Shown piece by piece: positions 24,502-33,562 of a stretch of DNA of 64,000 nucleotides. Position 1 is the first letter of the stretch. Every line of letters begins with the position of its first letter. This stretch comes from Bacteroidales bacterium (GTDB taxonomy: Bacteria > Bacteroidota > Bacteroidia > Bacteroidales > UBA6680): the NCBI GenBank assembly GCA_025210735.1, contig JAOARD010000069.1, positions 1 to 64,000 of the forward strand, read 5' to 3'. The notes under the pieces were generated by a model, which made no database searches, was not told the DNA's origin, and saw only the letters and a list, made by a program, of their open reading frames with translations. Position numbers and translations under genes: made by a program.

Positions 24502-25545
24502 TTATTGTTTCTTGGCAAGCGTAAAAACAAACGATGTTCCCTCTCCTATTTTACTTGAAACCTGAATAGACTGTTGATGAGCTTCGATAATATGTTTTAC
24601 TATTGCAAGACCTAAACCAGATCCTCCCTGATCGCGCGATCTGCTTTTGTCAACACGATAAAAACGTTCAAATAGTCTTGGGATAGCCTCTTCAGGTATC
24701 CCTGAACCGTTATCCTTAACCTCAATTAATACCCTGTCGTGCATATCAATATAGCCTATTTTTACAGTTCCATTATCTTTACCATATTTAATGGCATTTG
24801 TAACAAGATTTGTAAGAACCTGAAATATCTGTTGTCTGTCTGCTTCAACAAGAAGGGTTTTGTCTGTTTTTGTAGGTATATCGAAACTAACACCATTTTT
24901 TTTAGCCAGAATCTCCTGCTGTTCTATAATCTCTTCTACAAGTTGATGTATATTAAATGTCTCTGTTTTAAGATTCAGAGTTCCCGACTCTAATTTTGCA
25001 ATCTCATCAAGGTCTTGAAGTATATTGGCCATCCTTGATACACTTCTTTCAGCACGCTCTAAGTACTTTCTGTTTATAGAATCGTCTTCTAATCCGCCAT
25101 CAAGAAGTGTTAGTATGTATCCCTGAATTGTAAATACAGGAGTTTTTAATTCATGAGAGATATTACCCAGAAACTCTTTCCTGTATTTTTCCATCTCTCT
25201 TAACCTGTCAATCTCTTTTGTCTTTTGCAGAGTCCAGTGCTTAACGTCTTTATCAATATTGTATACAACATTTGTATTTTCTATCTGTTTACGTAACTCT
25301 TTTTCAGTAAAGTTAAGACCATGTATGGTTTTGTATATAGGTAATATTTTATCGAAGAGAAACTTATTTAACAGGTAAAATGATCCTACATAGTTAAATA
25401 TGAAAATACCTAGAATAATAACAAAGATAGGTAATACCGATTCTGGTTTAGAAATAGGTACAAAGGCGAAAAGAAAACCTCCTGCAATTATTGCTGATAT
25501 TGCCGAAAGAAATATCGCCATTCGTTTTGGTGAAGATGATCCCAT
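24502..25545 (-). CDS. Sensor histidine kinase (PhoR-like), orphan
   Basis: 347 aa. Two N-terminal membrane helices (about 8-25 and 35-57) with almost no periplasmic loop, a linker, the HisKA dimerisation helix FLGNISHELKTPVFT with the phospho-accepting His, and an ATPase domain with N-box NLVTNAIKYG, G1 VKDNGSGIP, F-box RLFERFYRVD and G2 GGSGLGLAIVKH. It autophosphorylates and should pass phosphate to a response regulator; none is encoded nearby, so the partner is elsewhere. The short loop suggests sensing inside the membrane or through a partner. Confidence 0.92.
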   Translation of the reverse strand: MGSSSPKRMAIFLSAISAIIAGGFLFAFVPISKPESVLPIFVIILGIFIFNYVGSFYLLNKFLFDKILPIYKTIHGLNFTEKELRKQIENTNVVYNIDKDVKHWTLQKTKEIDRLREMEKYRKEFLGNISHELKTPVFTIQGYILTLLDGGLEDDSINRKYLERAERSVSRMANILQDLDEIAKLESGTLNLKTETFNIHQLVEEIIEQQEILAKKNGVSFDIPTKTDKTLLVEADRQQIFQVLTNLVTNAIKYGKDNGTVKIGYIDMHDRVLIEVKDNGSGIPEEAIPRLFERFYRVDKSRSRDQGGSGLGLAIVKHIIEAHQQSIQVSSKIGEGTSFVFTLAKKQ

Positions 25546-25632
25546 ATCTGATTTGCTTTAAAATTCAATTATAAGACAAATAACGACACCAAATGTTAAG
25601 AGATTATTAACCTTTAATTTGTGTAGATAAGA

Positions 25633-25658
25633 AAAAAGCACTCAACTGAGTGCTTTTT
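25633..25658 (-). terminator. Terminator after ribE
   Basis: AAAAAGCACTCA / TGAGTGCTTTTT is a nearly perfect inverted repeat between ribE (stop 25666) and the kinase start; on the minus strand it is followed by a T-run. Confidence 0.8.
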
Positions 25659-25665
25659 ATTATGA

Positions 25666-26268
25666 TTACTTATTCATGTACTGTGCCATAATTTTTTGTA
25701 TGTACTTGCCAACAATGTCAAATTCAAGGTTAACAACTGTACCTACCTCAAACGTATGGAAGTTTGTTAGTTGATATGTGAATGGTATAATTGCAACCTG
25801 AAATGTGTTATCTTTTGAGTTAACAACAGTAAGACTTACTCCGTTAACAGATACAGAACCCTTTTCAACAGTAATATTACCTTTTGTTTTATCGTACTCA
25901 AAAGTGTAATACCAGCTTCCATCAGCCTCTTCAACCTTAATACATTTTGCAGTCTGATCAACATGCCCCTGAACCATATGTCCGTCCAGAAGTTTATCCA
26001 TTGTCATACTTCTCTCTAGATTTACCTTGCTGTCAATCTCTAAAAGACCAAGGTTTGACTTCTCAAGAGTCTCTTTAATTGCTGTAACTGTATATGTTTT
26101 TTTCTCTTTGTCAGTTTTTACTACAGTTAAACAAACACCATTGTGAGCAACACTCTGATCAATCTTTAATTGGTCAGCAAAAGAACACTCCATTGTAATA
26201 TGAAGATTCTCCTGATCTTTCTCTAAATTAACTACTTTAGCAGCCTCTTCAACAATTCCGGAAAACAT
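25666..26268 (-). CDS. ribE: Riboflavin synthase, alpha subunit
   Basis: 200 aa, normal length. It begins MFSGIVEEAAKVV, the standard start of the family, and has two tandem lumazine-binding barrels (about 1-95 and 97-188), each with the SVAHNGVCLTVV / SVSVNGVSLTVV signature. It converts two 6,7-dimethyl-8-ribityllumazine molecules to riboflavin plus a pyrimidine. No other rib genes and no FMN riboswitch are seen near it. Confidence 0.97.
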   Translation of the reverse strand: MFSGIVEEAAKVVNLEKDQENLHITMECSFADQLKIDQSVAHNGVCLTVVKTDKEKKTYTVTAIKETLEKSNLGLLEIDSKVNLERSMTMDKLLDGHMVQGHVDQTAKCIKVEEADGSWYYTFEYDKTKGNITVEKGSVSVNGVSLTVVNSKDNTFQVAIIPFTYQLTNFHTFEVGTVVNLEFDIVGKYIQKIMAQYMNK

Positions 26269-26409
26269 ATTCTAAATTTTAGTTATTTATCTGGTTATAA
26301 AAATACAAGAAAAATATATTAAGCACATTATCATTTATATAATAAATCGTTTTATGCATTCAAGATTATTTGTCATATTTGTGTTTCCTTATGATTTTAA
26401 TATTAGAAA

Positions 26410-26865
26410 ATGAATAAACCAGATACACGTGTTATTGAATTTATAAATGAGCATCATGTACTAACAATGGCAACATGTTTTAACGAGGAGCCATATTGTG
26501 CTAATTGCTTTTACGTGTTTTCTGAAGAGGATAACAGGTTAATTTTTACATCAGACAAGAGTACAAAGCATATTAAAGATACGGCACATAATATTATGGT
26601 TGCCGGCTCTATTGTTCTGGAGACAAAAACAATTGGTTTAATAAGAGGATTGCAATTTCAGGGATATATTACCGAGTTACAGGGTGATGAATATAAAAAG
26701 GCCAGAAAGGCTTATCTGAAACGTTTTCCGTATGCAATATTAAAGCAGACATCAATGTGGGCAATAGATTTGTCATATATGAAATTTACTGATAACAGAC
26801 TTGGTTTTGGTAAAAAACTTATATGGAAAAAAAACGATTTTAGTTTTGATATGTTTAAGTTGTAA
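26410..26865 (+). CDS. Pyridoxamine 5'-phosphate oxidase-like flavin-binding protein (YhbP type)
   Basis: 151 aa, one split-barrel domain. It shows VLTMATCFNEEPYCANCFYVF, LIFTSDKSTKH and the C-terminal WAIDLSYMKFTDNRLGFGKKL, as in small PNPOx-like/YhbP proteins that bind FMN, F420 or heme. Substrate and cofactor are not predictable. It is followed after 18 bp by the SDR gene, so the two are probably co-transcribed. Confidence 0.8.
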   Translation: MNKPDTRVIEFINEHHVLTMATCFNEEPYCANCFYVFSEEDNRLIFTSDKSTKHIKDTAHNIMVAGSIVLETKTIGLIRGLQFQGYITELQGDEYKKARKAYLKRFPYAILKQTSMWAIDLSYMKFTDNRLGFGKKLIWKKNDFSFDMFKL

Positions 26866-26883
26866 ACCTAACCATAAATAGAG

Positions 26884-27930
26884 TTGGAATCAGATACCAC
26901 AATACATAATATATTAGTTACCGGAGGAACAGGAATGGTTGGTGCACACTTGTTGCATAAATTGTCTGGTAAAGGATATAATATTTTTACTACATACAGA
27001 GATAAACAATCAATATTAAAGGCCGAAAAAATATTCTCTTTTTACACAGATAAGTATAAAGATATATCTGATAGTATAAATTGGATTGAGTGTGATTTAA
27101 CTGATAGAAACATGCTAAAAAAACTGTTTTCTGAGGTTGATTGTGTTATTAATTGTGCTGCTGTAATATCTTTTAGTCCGGGAGAAGAGAAAAGTGTTAT
27201 AAGCTCTAATATTGATATTGCATCATCTGTTGTAGATTCTTGTCTTGAATCTGATGTAAAACGTTTAATTCATCTGAGTTCTATAGCCTCATTAGGTGAC
27301 ACTGAGAATGGTGAAGAGCATACAGAAGAAAATATCTGGAAAAGCAGTAAGAATAAATCTGCATATTCTATCTCTAAGTTTGAATCGGAGATGGAGGTTT
27401 GGCGAGGTATATATCAGGGATTGAATGCTATTATACTGAATCCTTCTATAATAATTGGTCCGGGAGATTGGGATAGTGGAAGCCCATCTATAATAAAACA
27501 GATTGATAAAGGGTTACCTTTTTATACAAACGCTTATAACGGATATACCTCTGTTTATCATGTTACAGATGCAATTTACTCAGCACTTAAAGGCACTGAA
27601 GAGGGAAAAAGATATATTGTATCATCTGATAACCTTTCATACAAAGATCTGATATATACTATATGTAACACCCTGAAAAGAAAGGCTCCGGGTAAATTAA
27701 TTAAAAGATGGTTATTTAAACCAATAACATTTATTGGTGAGGTGTTTAATAGAATAGGAATAAGAAATAAGTTTAACAAACAGTTAGAAAAATCTATTTT
27801 TAATTCATATTTTTATAATGGTACGTTAATTACAAAAGAGTTAGATTTCAGGTATTCTGATCTGAAAAAAGACATTACTACCATTGTAAATATATATTTA
27901 GATGATAAGCAGAAACAGAGCCAAAAATAG
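26884..27930 (+). CDS. Extended short-chain dehydrogenase / NAD-dependent epimerase
   Basis: 348 aa. Rossmann fold beginning almost at the N-terminus: NILVTGGTGMVGAHL (GxxGxxG), then CDLTD, a Ser before INCAAVIS, the catalytic YSISK (Tyr-x-x-x-Lys) and a C-terminal substrate domain. The start must be TTG 26884: an in-frame TAA lies 7 bp upstream and the first ATG falls inside the nucleotide-binding loop. The family includes sugar-nucleotide epimerases and dihydroflavonol-type reductases; the substrate is unknown. The end overlaps the next gene by 29 bp. Confidence 0.85.
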   Translation: MESDTTIHNILVTGGTGMVGAHLLHKLSGKGYNIFTTYRDKQSILKAEKIFSFYTDKYKDISDSINWIECDLTDRNMLKKLFSEVDCVINCAAVISFSPGEEKSVISSNIDIASSVVDSCLESDVKRLIHLSSIASLGDTENGEEHTEENIWKSSKNKSAYSISKFESEMEVWRGIYQGLNAIILNPSIIIGPGDWDSGSPSIIKQIDKGLPFYTNAYNGYTSVYHVTDAIYSALKGTEEGKRYIVSSDNLSYKDLIYTICNTLKRKAPGKLIKRWLFKPITFIGEVFNRIGIRNKFNKQLEKSIFNSYFYNGTLITKELDFRYSDLKKDITTIVNIYLDDKQKQSQK

Positions 27931-28279
27931 TTATATATTTTATATTGCCTTTACAGGGATACTATTATCAGCTCTTCCGTCATTACTAATTACAGATTTA
28001 TACAAGATACGATTACTCAGTATAAGAGCAGACTATATATCACACTTTTTCATGTTGCTCTTTATAGCATTTATATATTGCAGATATTTGTATATAAAGA
28101 ATAGATATAGTTTTATGCATACTCTTGTTACAACAGTTTTTATAGCTATATCATTTGAGATGATTCAGCTTGTTATTCCGGAGCGATCTTATAATAATAT
28201 TGATATGCTCGCAAATGTTATTGGTGCATCGTCCGGATGTTTGAGTTGTTATATAATGTTGGTTTTAAAAAAACTATAA
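27902..28279 (+). CDS. VanZ-like membrane protein
   Basis: 125 aa with four predicted helices. The spacing of HFFMLLFIAF, FEMIQLVIPERSYNNIDMLANVIGASSG and a short C-terminal helix fits the VanZ-like family (E...Q, RS/D motif, N-x2-G). Function of the family is poorly known; the VanZ founder lowers teicoplanin sensitivity. It overlaps the SDR gene upstream and, by 6 bp, the convergent formyltransferase gene downstream. Confidence 0.78.
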   Translation: MISRNRAKNSYIFYIAFTGILLSALPSLLITDLYKIRLLSIRADYISHFFMLLFIAFIYCRYLYIKNRYSFMHTLVTTVFIAISFEMIQLVIPERSYNNIDMLANVIGASSGCLSCYIMLVLKKL

Positions 28280-29032
28280 TATTCTTCTGAAGAATAATTT
28301 TATATTGAATATTAACCATTGTCTCAAATTTGGTAGCGTATAAACTTTACCAAAAGTTGTTATTTTCTCTGGAACAAAGTTACTATCTAATAGTTTTTTT
28401 AAGGAAGTATACATCATATCTACGCTAATCTCCTTAAGGTCTTTTTTAATAGATGAATAGCTATCTTTTTTGTTTATGTTGATTGTTTTTTCTGTTATCG
28501 GAATACCGCAATCAAGACCTTCAGCAAGTACTTGAACAGTTATACCAACTTCTTTTTCGTTGTTGTACAATTCCCAGAATGCAGGAGGCATACCTCTGTA
28601 TTTTCGCATATTACCATGATGGTAAGATAATACACCAAATTTTGTAATATTTAGTAGCTTAGGTTTTATTATCCCATATCCTCCTATAAGAATTAATACA
28701 TCAAGATCATATTTCTTGATACTATTTATTGTTGTATCAGAGTATGGTTTTACTGTTCTGATAATATCTATGTTTTTATCTGAACAGAAGTCTTTTATGT
28801 TTAATGATGAAGAATCCTTTTTTGGGAATAGTATGCTCTTTATTGCCATAATCAACATATACCCACCTCTTCCTCTTTTAAAATTTTTTTTGATTTTTTG
28901 TTTAATAGATTTTTTTGGTCTGTCATCAACAATTACTAACTCTATACTCATATTATTATCCTCAAAAACAGGTTTTAGAGTTTGTAACCTATATTCTGAT
29001 ATTGTACCTGAAGAAAGTAGCCCTATTTTCAT
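28274..29032 (-). CDS. Formyltransferase-family protein of the polysaccharide cluster
   Basis: 252 aa. Rossmann-like N-terminus, then LILIGGYGIIKPKLLNITKFGVLSYHHGNMRKYRGMPPAFW and GITVQVLAEGLDCG, the pattern of the N10-formyl-THF-dependent formyl transferase family (catalytic Asn/His/Asp region). In capsule and LPS loci such enzymes N-formylate amino sugars. This is the promoter-distal end of the large minus-strand operon. Just upstream lies a 48-bp leader shared with an unrelated gene (57394). Confidence 0.8.
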   Translation of the reverse strand: MKIGLLSSGTISEYRLQTLKPVFEDNNMSIELVIVDDRPKKSIKQKIKKNFKRGRGGYMLIMAIKSILFPKKDSSSLNIKDFCSDKNIDIIRTVKPYSDTTINSIKKYDLDVLILIGGYGIIKPKLLNITKFGVLSYHHGNMRKYRGMPPAFWELYNNEKEVGITVQVLAEGLDCGIPITEKTININKKDSYSSIKKDLKEISVDMMYTSLKKLLDSNFVPEKITTFGKVYTLPNLRQWLIFNIKLFFRRIL

Positions 29033-29080
29033 CTGTTTATAATTGTTTTTTCATTTGACAGATGGAACTTCGCAGAATAA
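29033..29080 (-). repeat. Shared leader element, copy 1
   Basis: The sequence directly before the start codon at 29032 matches 57395-57440 before a different gene. Both share CTGTTTATA, a T-run, CATTTG, CAGATGGAACT and CGCA in the same order, with few differences. In sense orientation the element contains an ATG-initiated five-codon frame ending in TAA, 4 bp before the real start. Confidence 0.7.
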
Positions 29081-29200
29081 TCATTCTCGTTTGTGAGGAG
29101 ATACTTTGCTTATGTTCCTTTTTATCTGTTTAAAACTTTATGGTTTCTTTGATAACCAACTTTTTTATTTTAATTGTTTTAAGAGTGTCTTTAAATATAT

Positions 29201-30082
29201 CTATATATTTTCATTTAAACCAAATGTTTGTTTTTTACCATTTCTGGTTTTTAAAAAGGCCCATACACCACTTGCTTTAACTGATAGCTCATCAATATTA
29301 TTGGTATCATTTACTGACAATCTTTTTAATCTGAATATATCTGTTTTAATGGTATTGAAACCGTAATCTACCGTAATACCACATTTGTATCCAACTTCTT
29401 TTGATATTTTTATGTCTCTTTCAGAATAATCTCCGTTCGGATACGATATAGTATTTATGTTAAGATTGTATTCATCTTCAAGGAGTTGTTTTGAATCAGC
29501 AAGTTCAGATAAAGCTTCGTTATCGTTACATGTTGGTAAACATGGATGAAATGATGTATGCGATTGAAAATTAACCCATTTACTCATTTCTAATATCTGT
29601 TCTTTACTCAATGCCTGTGGGGTATTAAACTCCTTTGTTTGTTCAAAATCAGCTTGTTTAAGCTTTAATAATCTGTCTTTATTTGGAATTATTTTTAGTT
29701 TACTTGTTATAATGTCCGGATGATTGTATTTGAACCAAAAATGCCTGTTTGTATTAATAATTGATGAGCATAAGAATATAGTAACAGGTATTTCTTTACT
29801 CTTTATAACATCTAACATCTCATAGTTTCTAATGTGCCCGTCGTCAAATGTTATTATTAATGATTTTTTTGGAAGCGTAATACTATTATCATTAATAGCT
29901 TCTAAGTAATTATCCAGACTTATTATATTATATTTCTTTTCCAGATATGAGAATGTTTTTTCGGTTGTACTTTTATCAATGTCATGAAATAATATAATTG
30001 AGACTTTATTTTTTTGAATAAATTCTCTAAAAAAGAATGGCAATCCGCTATATCTTAATAGTTTAAATAATGTTTTTTTCAT
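29201..30082 (-). CDS. Polysaccharide deacetylase (NodB-type)
   Basis: 293 aa. NodB homology domain with ILFHDID, LIITFDDGHIRNYEML and the metal-binding SHTSFHPCL, then ISYPNGDYSERDI. It probably removes N-acetyl or related groups from a sugar of the polymer; there is no clear signal peptide, though the N-terminus is mildly hydrophobic. It is followed in the operon by a 168-bp gap containing the shared leader, so the last gene may also be made separately. Confidence 0.87.
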   Translation of the reverse strand: MKKTLFKLLRYSGLPFFFREFIQKNKVSIILFHDIDKSTTEKTFSYLEKKYNIISLDNYLEAINDNSITLPKKSLIITFDDGHIRNYEMLDVIKSKEIPVTIFLCSSIINTNRHFWFKYNHPDIITSKLKIIPNKDRLLKLKQADFEQTKEFNTPQALSKEQILEMSKWVNFQSHTSFHPCLPTCNDNEALSELADSKQLLEDEYNLNINTISYPNGDYSERDIKISKEVGYKCGITVDYGFNTIKTDIFRLKRLSVNDTNNIDELSVKASGVWAFLKTRNGKKQTFGLNENI

Positions 30083-30092
30083 GTGTAAAAAA

Positions 30093-31619
30093 TTAATTAC
30101 TTCTGGCTTTTTTGAAAACTATATTGTAAAATGCTTTCCAAAAATATTTTATATCTGTTCTTAAAGGCTTTTTTAAGTATGCATTAAGATATTTTTTCTC
30201 CGACTCCATAATCTCTTCCAGCGTAACAGGATTATCTACATAGAATGGAGGTATTAGTCCAGGCTTTACTCTTGTACGTAACTCTTGTAACTCTTCTGAA
30301 TATAGACTGAAATAGTGACGACTTAGAGGTCTTACACCAACAATTTTCATATTACCTTTAATAAAGTTCCATACCATTGGTAGTTCATCAAGCCACACTT
30401 TACGTGCAAATTTACCTAATGTTGTAACACGAAAATCATCTTTAAACTTACCACCTTCCTGAAGACTATTTAACTTATAAACATAATCCTGAAGATACTC
30501 TGAATAAGGATGCATAGTACGCATTTTATATACCCTGAACAGCTTACCTTCTTTACCAATACGTCTTAAACTTATAAGAGGTCCGTAGGTTGGATTCATA
30601 TCAAAAACAGGATCTCCAACTTTTTTTGCAACAACAAACAATCTGTTATCAATCTCTGTTTCGTTTACAATTTCAAAACCACACGAATAAAGACGACCAA
30701 GAGCTTCTGCACGCGATATTACTCTGTTGTTACCTCGTGTTAACAGAAAATATGTACGTTTAGTTAGCGAGAACTTAGGGAAAAAGCGTTTGAATATAAA
30801 GTCAAATGAGTAGTATATATAATTAAAGCCTTTTGGATATTTACTTAATAATCTTCTTTTACGTTCATCTTTGGTCTCTACCCATACAATAAACAAGCCT
30901 CCATTGTCAAGTTTTCTGTTAGATGATTCAAAGAATTTATTCAGATATCTGATATTATTAATACGTTCAAGATTTATTATTCCATCAAACTCATCCCATG
31001 GTTGCAGATCAATATTTTCGTGCGAACTGGTTGATAATACCAGTGTTCCTGTTGAATCAATATTAAGATATGAGTTTATATGGTCAAATACCTTATCGCC
31101 AAATGTTTTTGATATATTTTCATGAGCAAATTCGTTGTATGCAACCTCTCTGTGTGCATGTCTGTGTTTCCTTTTTACTCTTTTTGCTTTGGCACTTTTA
31201 GGTAGTTTTTTAATATGATCCTGATCAACTATAATACTCTCCCTGTACCAGTCAATTATAACAAGCATAATTGTTTCAAGCAGGGTTGATGCTACAATTG
31301 TGCCAAGCCATATTAATCTGGAAAGCTTTACATAGTCAAAAATTATGATGAGTGATAATACTACCGATGTAATAAAAATATTTACGAACAGAATCTTACG
31401 TCTGGTGAGTATACCTGGCTCATTTTTTATAGAATGGTACTTCTTAAATATAAATGAGATAAAAACCCAAAACGCAAGAAAAGGCACAAACAGGTCTATA
31501 TAGTTTGGTAAATAGTACCTTAAAGAGGCTGGTTTTACCCAAACAAGTAGAAAGAATGATATACTGACAATAAATATATCAGCTATCAGAATTGATAGTA
31601 AAAATCTGTTCTTCTTCAA
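30093..31619 (-). CDS. Undecaprenyl-phosphate sugar phosphotransferase (priming transferase)
   Basis: 508 aa. Four N-terminal helices (about 8-115), a middle soluble domain (about 160-330), and a C-terminal bacterial sugar-transferase domain with LISLRRIGKEGKLFRVYKMRTM, RVTTLGKFARKVWLDELPMVWN (the DE catalytic pair) and IVGVRPLS. It should transfer a sugar phosphate to undecaprenyl phosphate to start the repeat unit. The usual membrane hairpin just before the catalytic domain is not evident. The start codon is TTG 31619; an in-frame TAA directly precedes it. Confidence 0.88.
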   Translation of the reverse strand: MKKNRFLLSILIADIFIVSISFFLLVWVKPASLRYYLPNYIDLFVPFLAFWVFISFIFKKYHSIKNEPGILTRRKILFVNIFITSVVLSLIIIFDYVKLSRLIWLGTIVASTLLETIMLVIIDWYRESIIVDQDHIKKLPKSAKAKRVKRKHRHAHREVAYNEFAHENISKTFGDKVFDHINSYLNIDSTGTLVLSTSSHENIDLQPWDEFDGIINLERINNIRYLNKFFESSNRKLDNGGLFIVWVETKDERKRRLLSKYPKGFNYIYYSFDFIFKRFFPKFSLTKRTYFLLTRGNNRVISRAEALGRLYSCGFEIVNETEIDNRLFVVAKKVGDPVFDMNPTYGPLISLRRIGKEGKLFRVYKMRTMHPYSEYLQDYVYKLNSLQEGGKFKDDFRVTTLGKFARKVWLDELPMVWNFIKGNMKIVGVRPLSRHYFSLYSEELQELRTRVKPGLIPPFYVDNPVTLEEIMESEKKYLNAYLKKPLRTDIKYFWKAFYNIVFKKARSN

Positions 31620-31706
31620 TTATCAAGCTTTTAATAAAATTTATAATAATAAAAATTCGGGGGTAAATGCTCTCATGCAAACTATTACAAAGAAACTAAT
31701 AAATTA

Positions 31707-32468
31707 TCATTTTTTAACATATATAAGTCTCTTTACTATATTTTTTATTCTCTGTAGCACCAGCTCCTTAGCCCAGAGAAATTTATTGTCTGTCCATCGT
31801 TGCGGATGAAATGTAAACATTGCCGATTTAGGAAAATCACCATTGTTTATGGCATTAATTATTTCGTCAGTAGTACTATACGATAATTCAGAGAAAGAGT
31901 TGCTGGCAACTTTATCTCTTACACTCACTTTATCTCCATTCCAACGTCTTCCTGTATCTGTTATATAGAATATACTGTTAAAATCAGTATCAAAATATGG
32001 CTCGCCTATAATTCCAAGCTCTTTGTATGAATACTCTTTCCATATATCTTTACTATCCCATTTACTCATTGGACTACCATGCATGCATATAGTTTTAACC
32101 TGAGCTAAACTGTTTATATTGTTCAGATTTGAAACAAAAGATTCATATGCATTTTCAACATTGCCATTGCAAAGGGTTAAATCTTCGTAATGATACCCTA
32201 TTTCATGGTGCATATCAGCAATATCTTTTATTACATTGGTATTATAACTTTCAGGAACAATTCTGAAATAATAACTACCCCTAATATCTAGTTTGTTTTG
32301 TATTGTTGCAAATAACAATGAGTTATCAGGAAGTTTATCAACATCGTGTCTTAAAACAATTGTGTTATCAAAACCAGACTCTAATGCTTCGGCATATGTC
32401 TTAAATACATATCCTGCATCTTTTAATGTTTTTATAAGTCTTGTATATTTTTTAACTGTAAAATCCAT
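31707..32468 (-). CDS. Polysaccharide deacetylase-like protein (HDVD type)
   Basis: 253 aa. It carries IVLRHDVDKLPDNS, a HHEIGYHYEDL segment, CMHGSPMSKWD and FTFHPQRW, the layout of deacetylase-fold proteins common in Bacteroidota capsule loci. The metal-site Asp-His-His set seems present (HDVD, GYHYE), but activity is not proven. Its ATG overlaps the TAA of the upstream gene by one base (TAATG, 32466-32470), a sign of coupled translation. Confidence 0.8.
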   Translation of the reverse strand: MDFTVKKYTRLIKTLKDAGYVFKTYAEALESGFDNTIVLRHDVDKLPDNSLLFATIQNKLDIRGSYYFRIVPESYNTNVIKDIADMHHEIGYHYEDLTLCNGNVENAYESFVSNLNNINSLAQVKTICMHGSPMSKWDSKDIWKEYSYKELGIIGEPYFDTDFNSIFYITDTGRRWNGDKVSVRDKVASNSFSELSYSTTDEIINAINNGDFPKSAMFTFHPQRWTDNKFLWAKELVLQRIKNIVKRLIYVKK

Positions 32469-33562
32469 TATTTGAAATTGTATTGATAATCAGGATTATC
32501 TCTCATTATTTTTTCACTTTCTGGATAGTTTTCAATAAACCATACCATAAATGCTGTTACGTCTATTTTTGTTTCTAAAAACTTGCTGACTTTCTCTTTC
32601 CACTCTTTTTTGATATCGCTATTTTCGAGCATTGATTTTACCTTATCCATAAACTTATCAAAATCATCTGGTTGATAGGCATAACAGATATCATGTTCTG
32701 ATTCCAGGTTGTTTGGAACAGAAAGTCTTCCGGCAAAAGTATTGCATTTAATAGCAGGCGTACCCAAAATTGCTGCTTCGGTAGTCATTGTCTGACTATC
32801 ACCCATAAACATTGTGGCATAGTACAAAAGAGAGTGTATTTCATGCGGTGCAACGGGTAATCTGTATTGTTCAAACTCAGGCTCAATCTCTTTTTCAGAT
32901 GTAATAAAAATCTTACCAAAAGATTTAAGGTAATTAATTAATTCTCTTTTATGATCTATAGAAATACCTTTATGTCCGGCATCATGATGTCCGGTAAGAG
33001 CAACAAATCTTAGAACAAAGAAAGTATCGTTTTCAGTTAATCCAATATTTTTAATAACATTTACATCAGGTGTAAATCTTTTTGGATGTAGATATGCTAA
33101 TTCATGAGTTCCTGCATAGCCAATATTTTTTTTATGAAATTTTGGAAAATACAAAGAATCAGGAGAAAGAATCAGGTCTGAAAAAGGATATGAAAACTTT
33201 GATATATAAGGCACAATGTATTCATCATCATCACTAAAATGAATTGATTTTAATGACGTAAATGCTGATAGATGATCATTTGTTATAGAACTGCCTATAC
33301 CAATATTTATCTTATTTTTTCTTACAATTTTAAATGTATTATAGTCGTGTATTAATTGATTCAGAATCTTTTTGACAATTCCATTTTTCTTTTTGCCAAT
33401 TGTTTGATATGGTATATCGTATCTGTTTAAAAGATATTCAATTGTTTTATTTTCTTTTGTGGTAACAGTAACTTTATTACCATTATTTATTAATTCTTTA
33501 TAGATATATTTAAATAAATGTACTTGTCCCGGATGGTTTACCTCTAATAGTATATTGCGCAT
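32468..33562 (-). CDS. DUF354-family glycosyltransferase-like protein
   Basis: 364 aa. N-terminus NILLEVNHPGQVHLFKYIYKEL is diagnostic of the DUF354 family, which has a GT-B/UDP-GlcNAc 2-epimerase-like fold. Later motifs are GIGSSITNDHLSAFTSLKSIHFSDDDEY, RFVALTGHHDAGHKG and MFMGDSQTMTTEAAILGTPAIKCNTF. It is probably a glycosyltransferase or epimerase of the polymer pathway. It overlaps the upstream gene by one base (TAATG at 33562). Confidence 0.83.
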   Translation of the reverse strand: MRNILLEVNHPGQVHLFKYIYKELINNGNKVTVTTKENKTIEYLLNRYDIPYQTIGKKKNGIVKKILNQLIHDYNTFKIVRKNKINIGIGSSITNDHLSAFTSLKSIHFSDDDEYIVPYISKFSYPFSDLILSPDSLYFPKFHKKNIGYAGTHELAYLHPKRFTPDVNVIKNIGLTENDTFFVLRFVALTGHHDAGHKGISIDHKRELINYLKSFGKIFITSEKEIEPEFEQYRLPVAPHEIHSLLYYATMFMGDSQTMTTEAAILGTPAIKCNTFAGRLSVPNNLESEHDICYAYQPDDFDKFMDKVKSMLENSDIKKEWKEKVSKFLETKIDVTAFMVWFIENYPESEKIMRDNPDYQYNFK

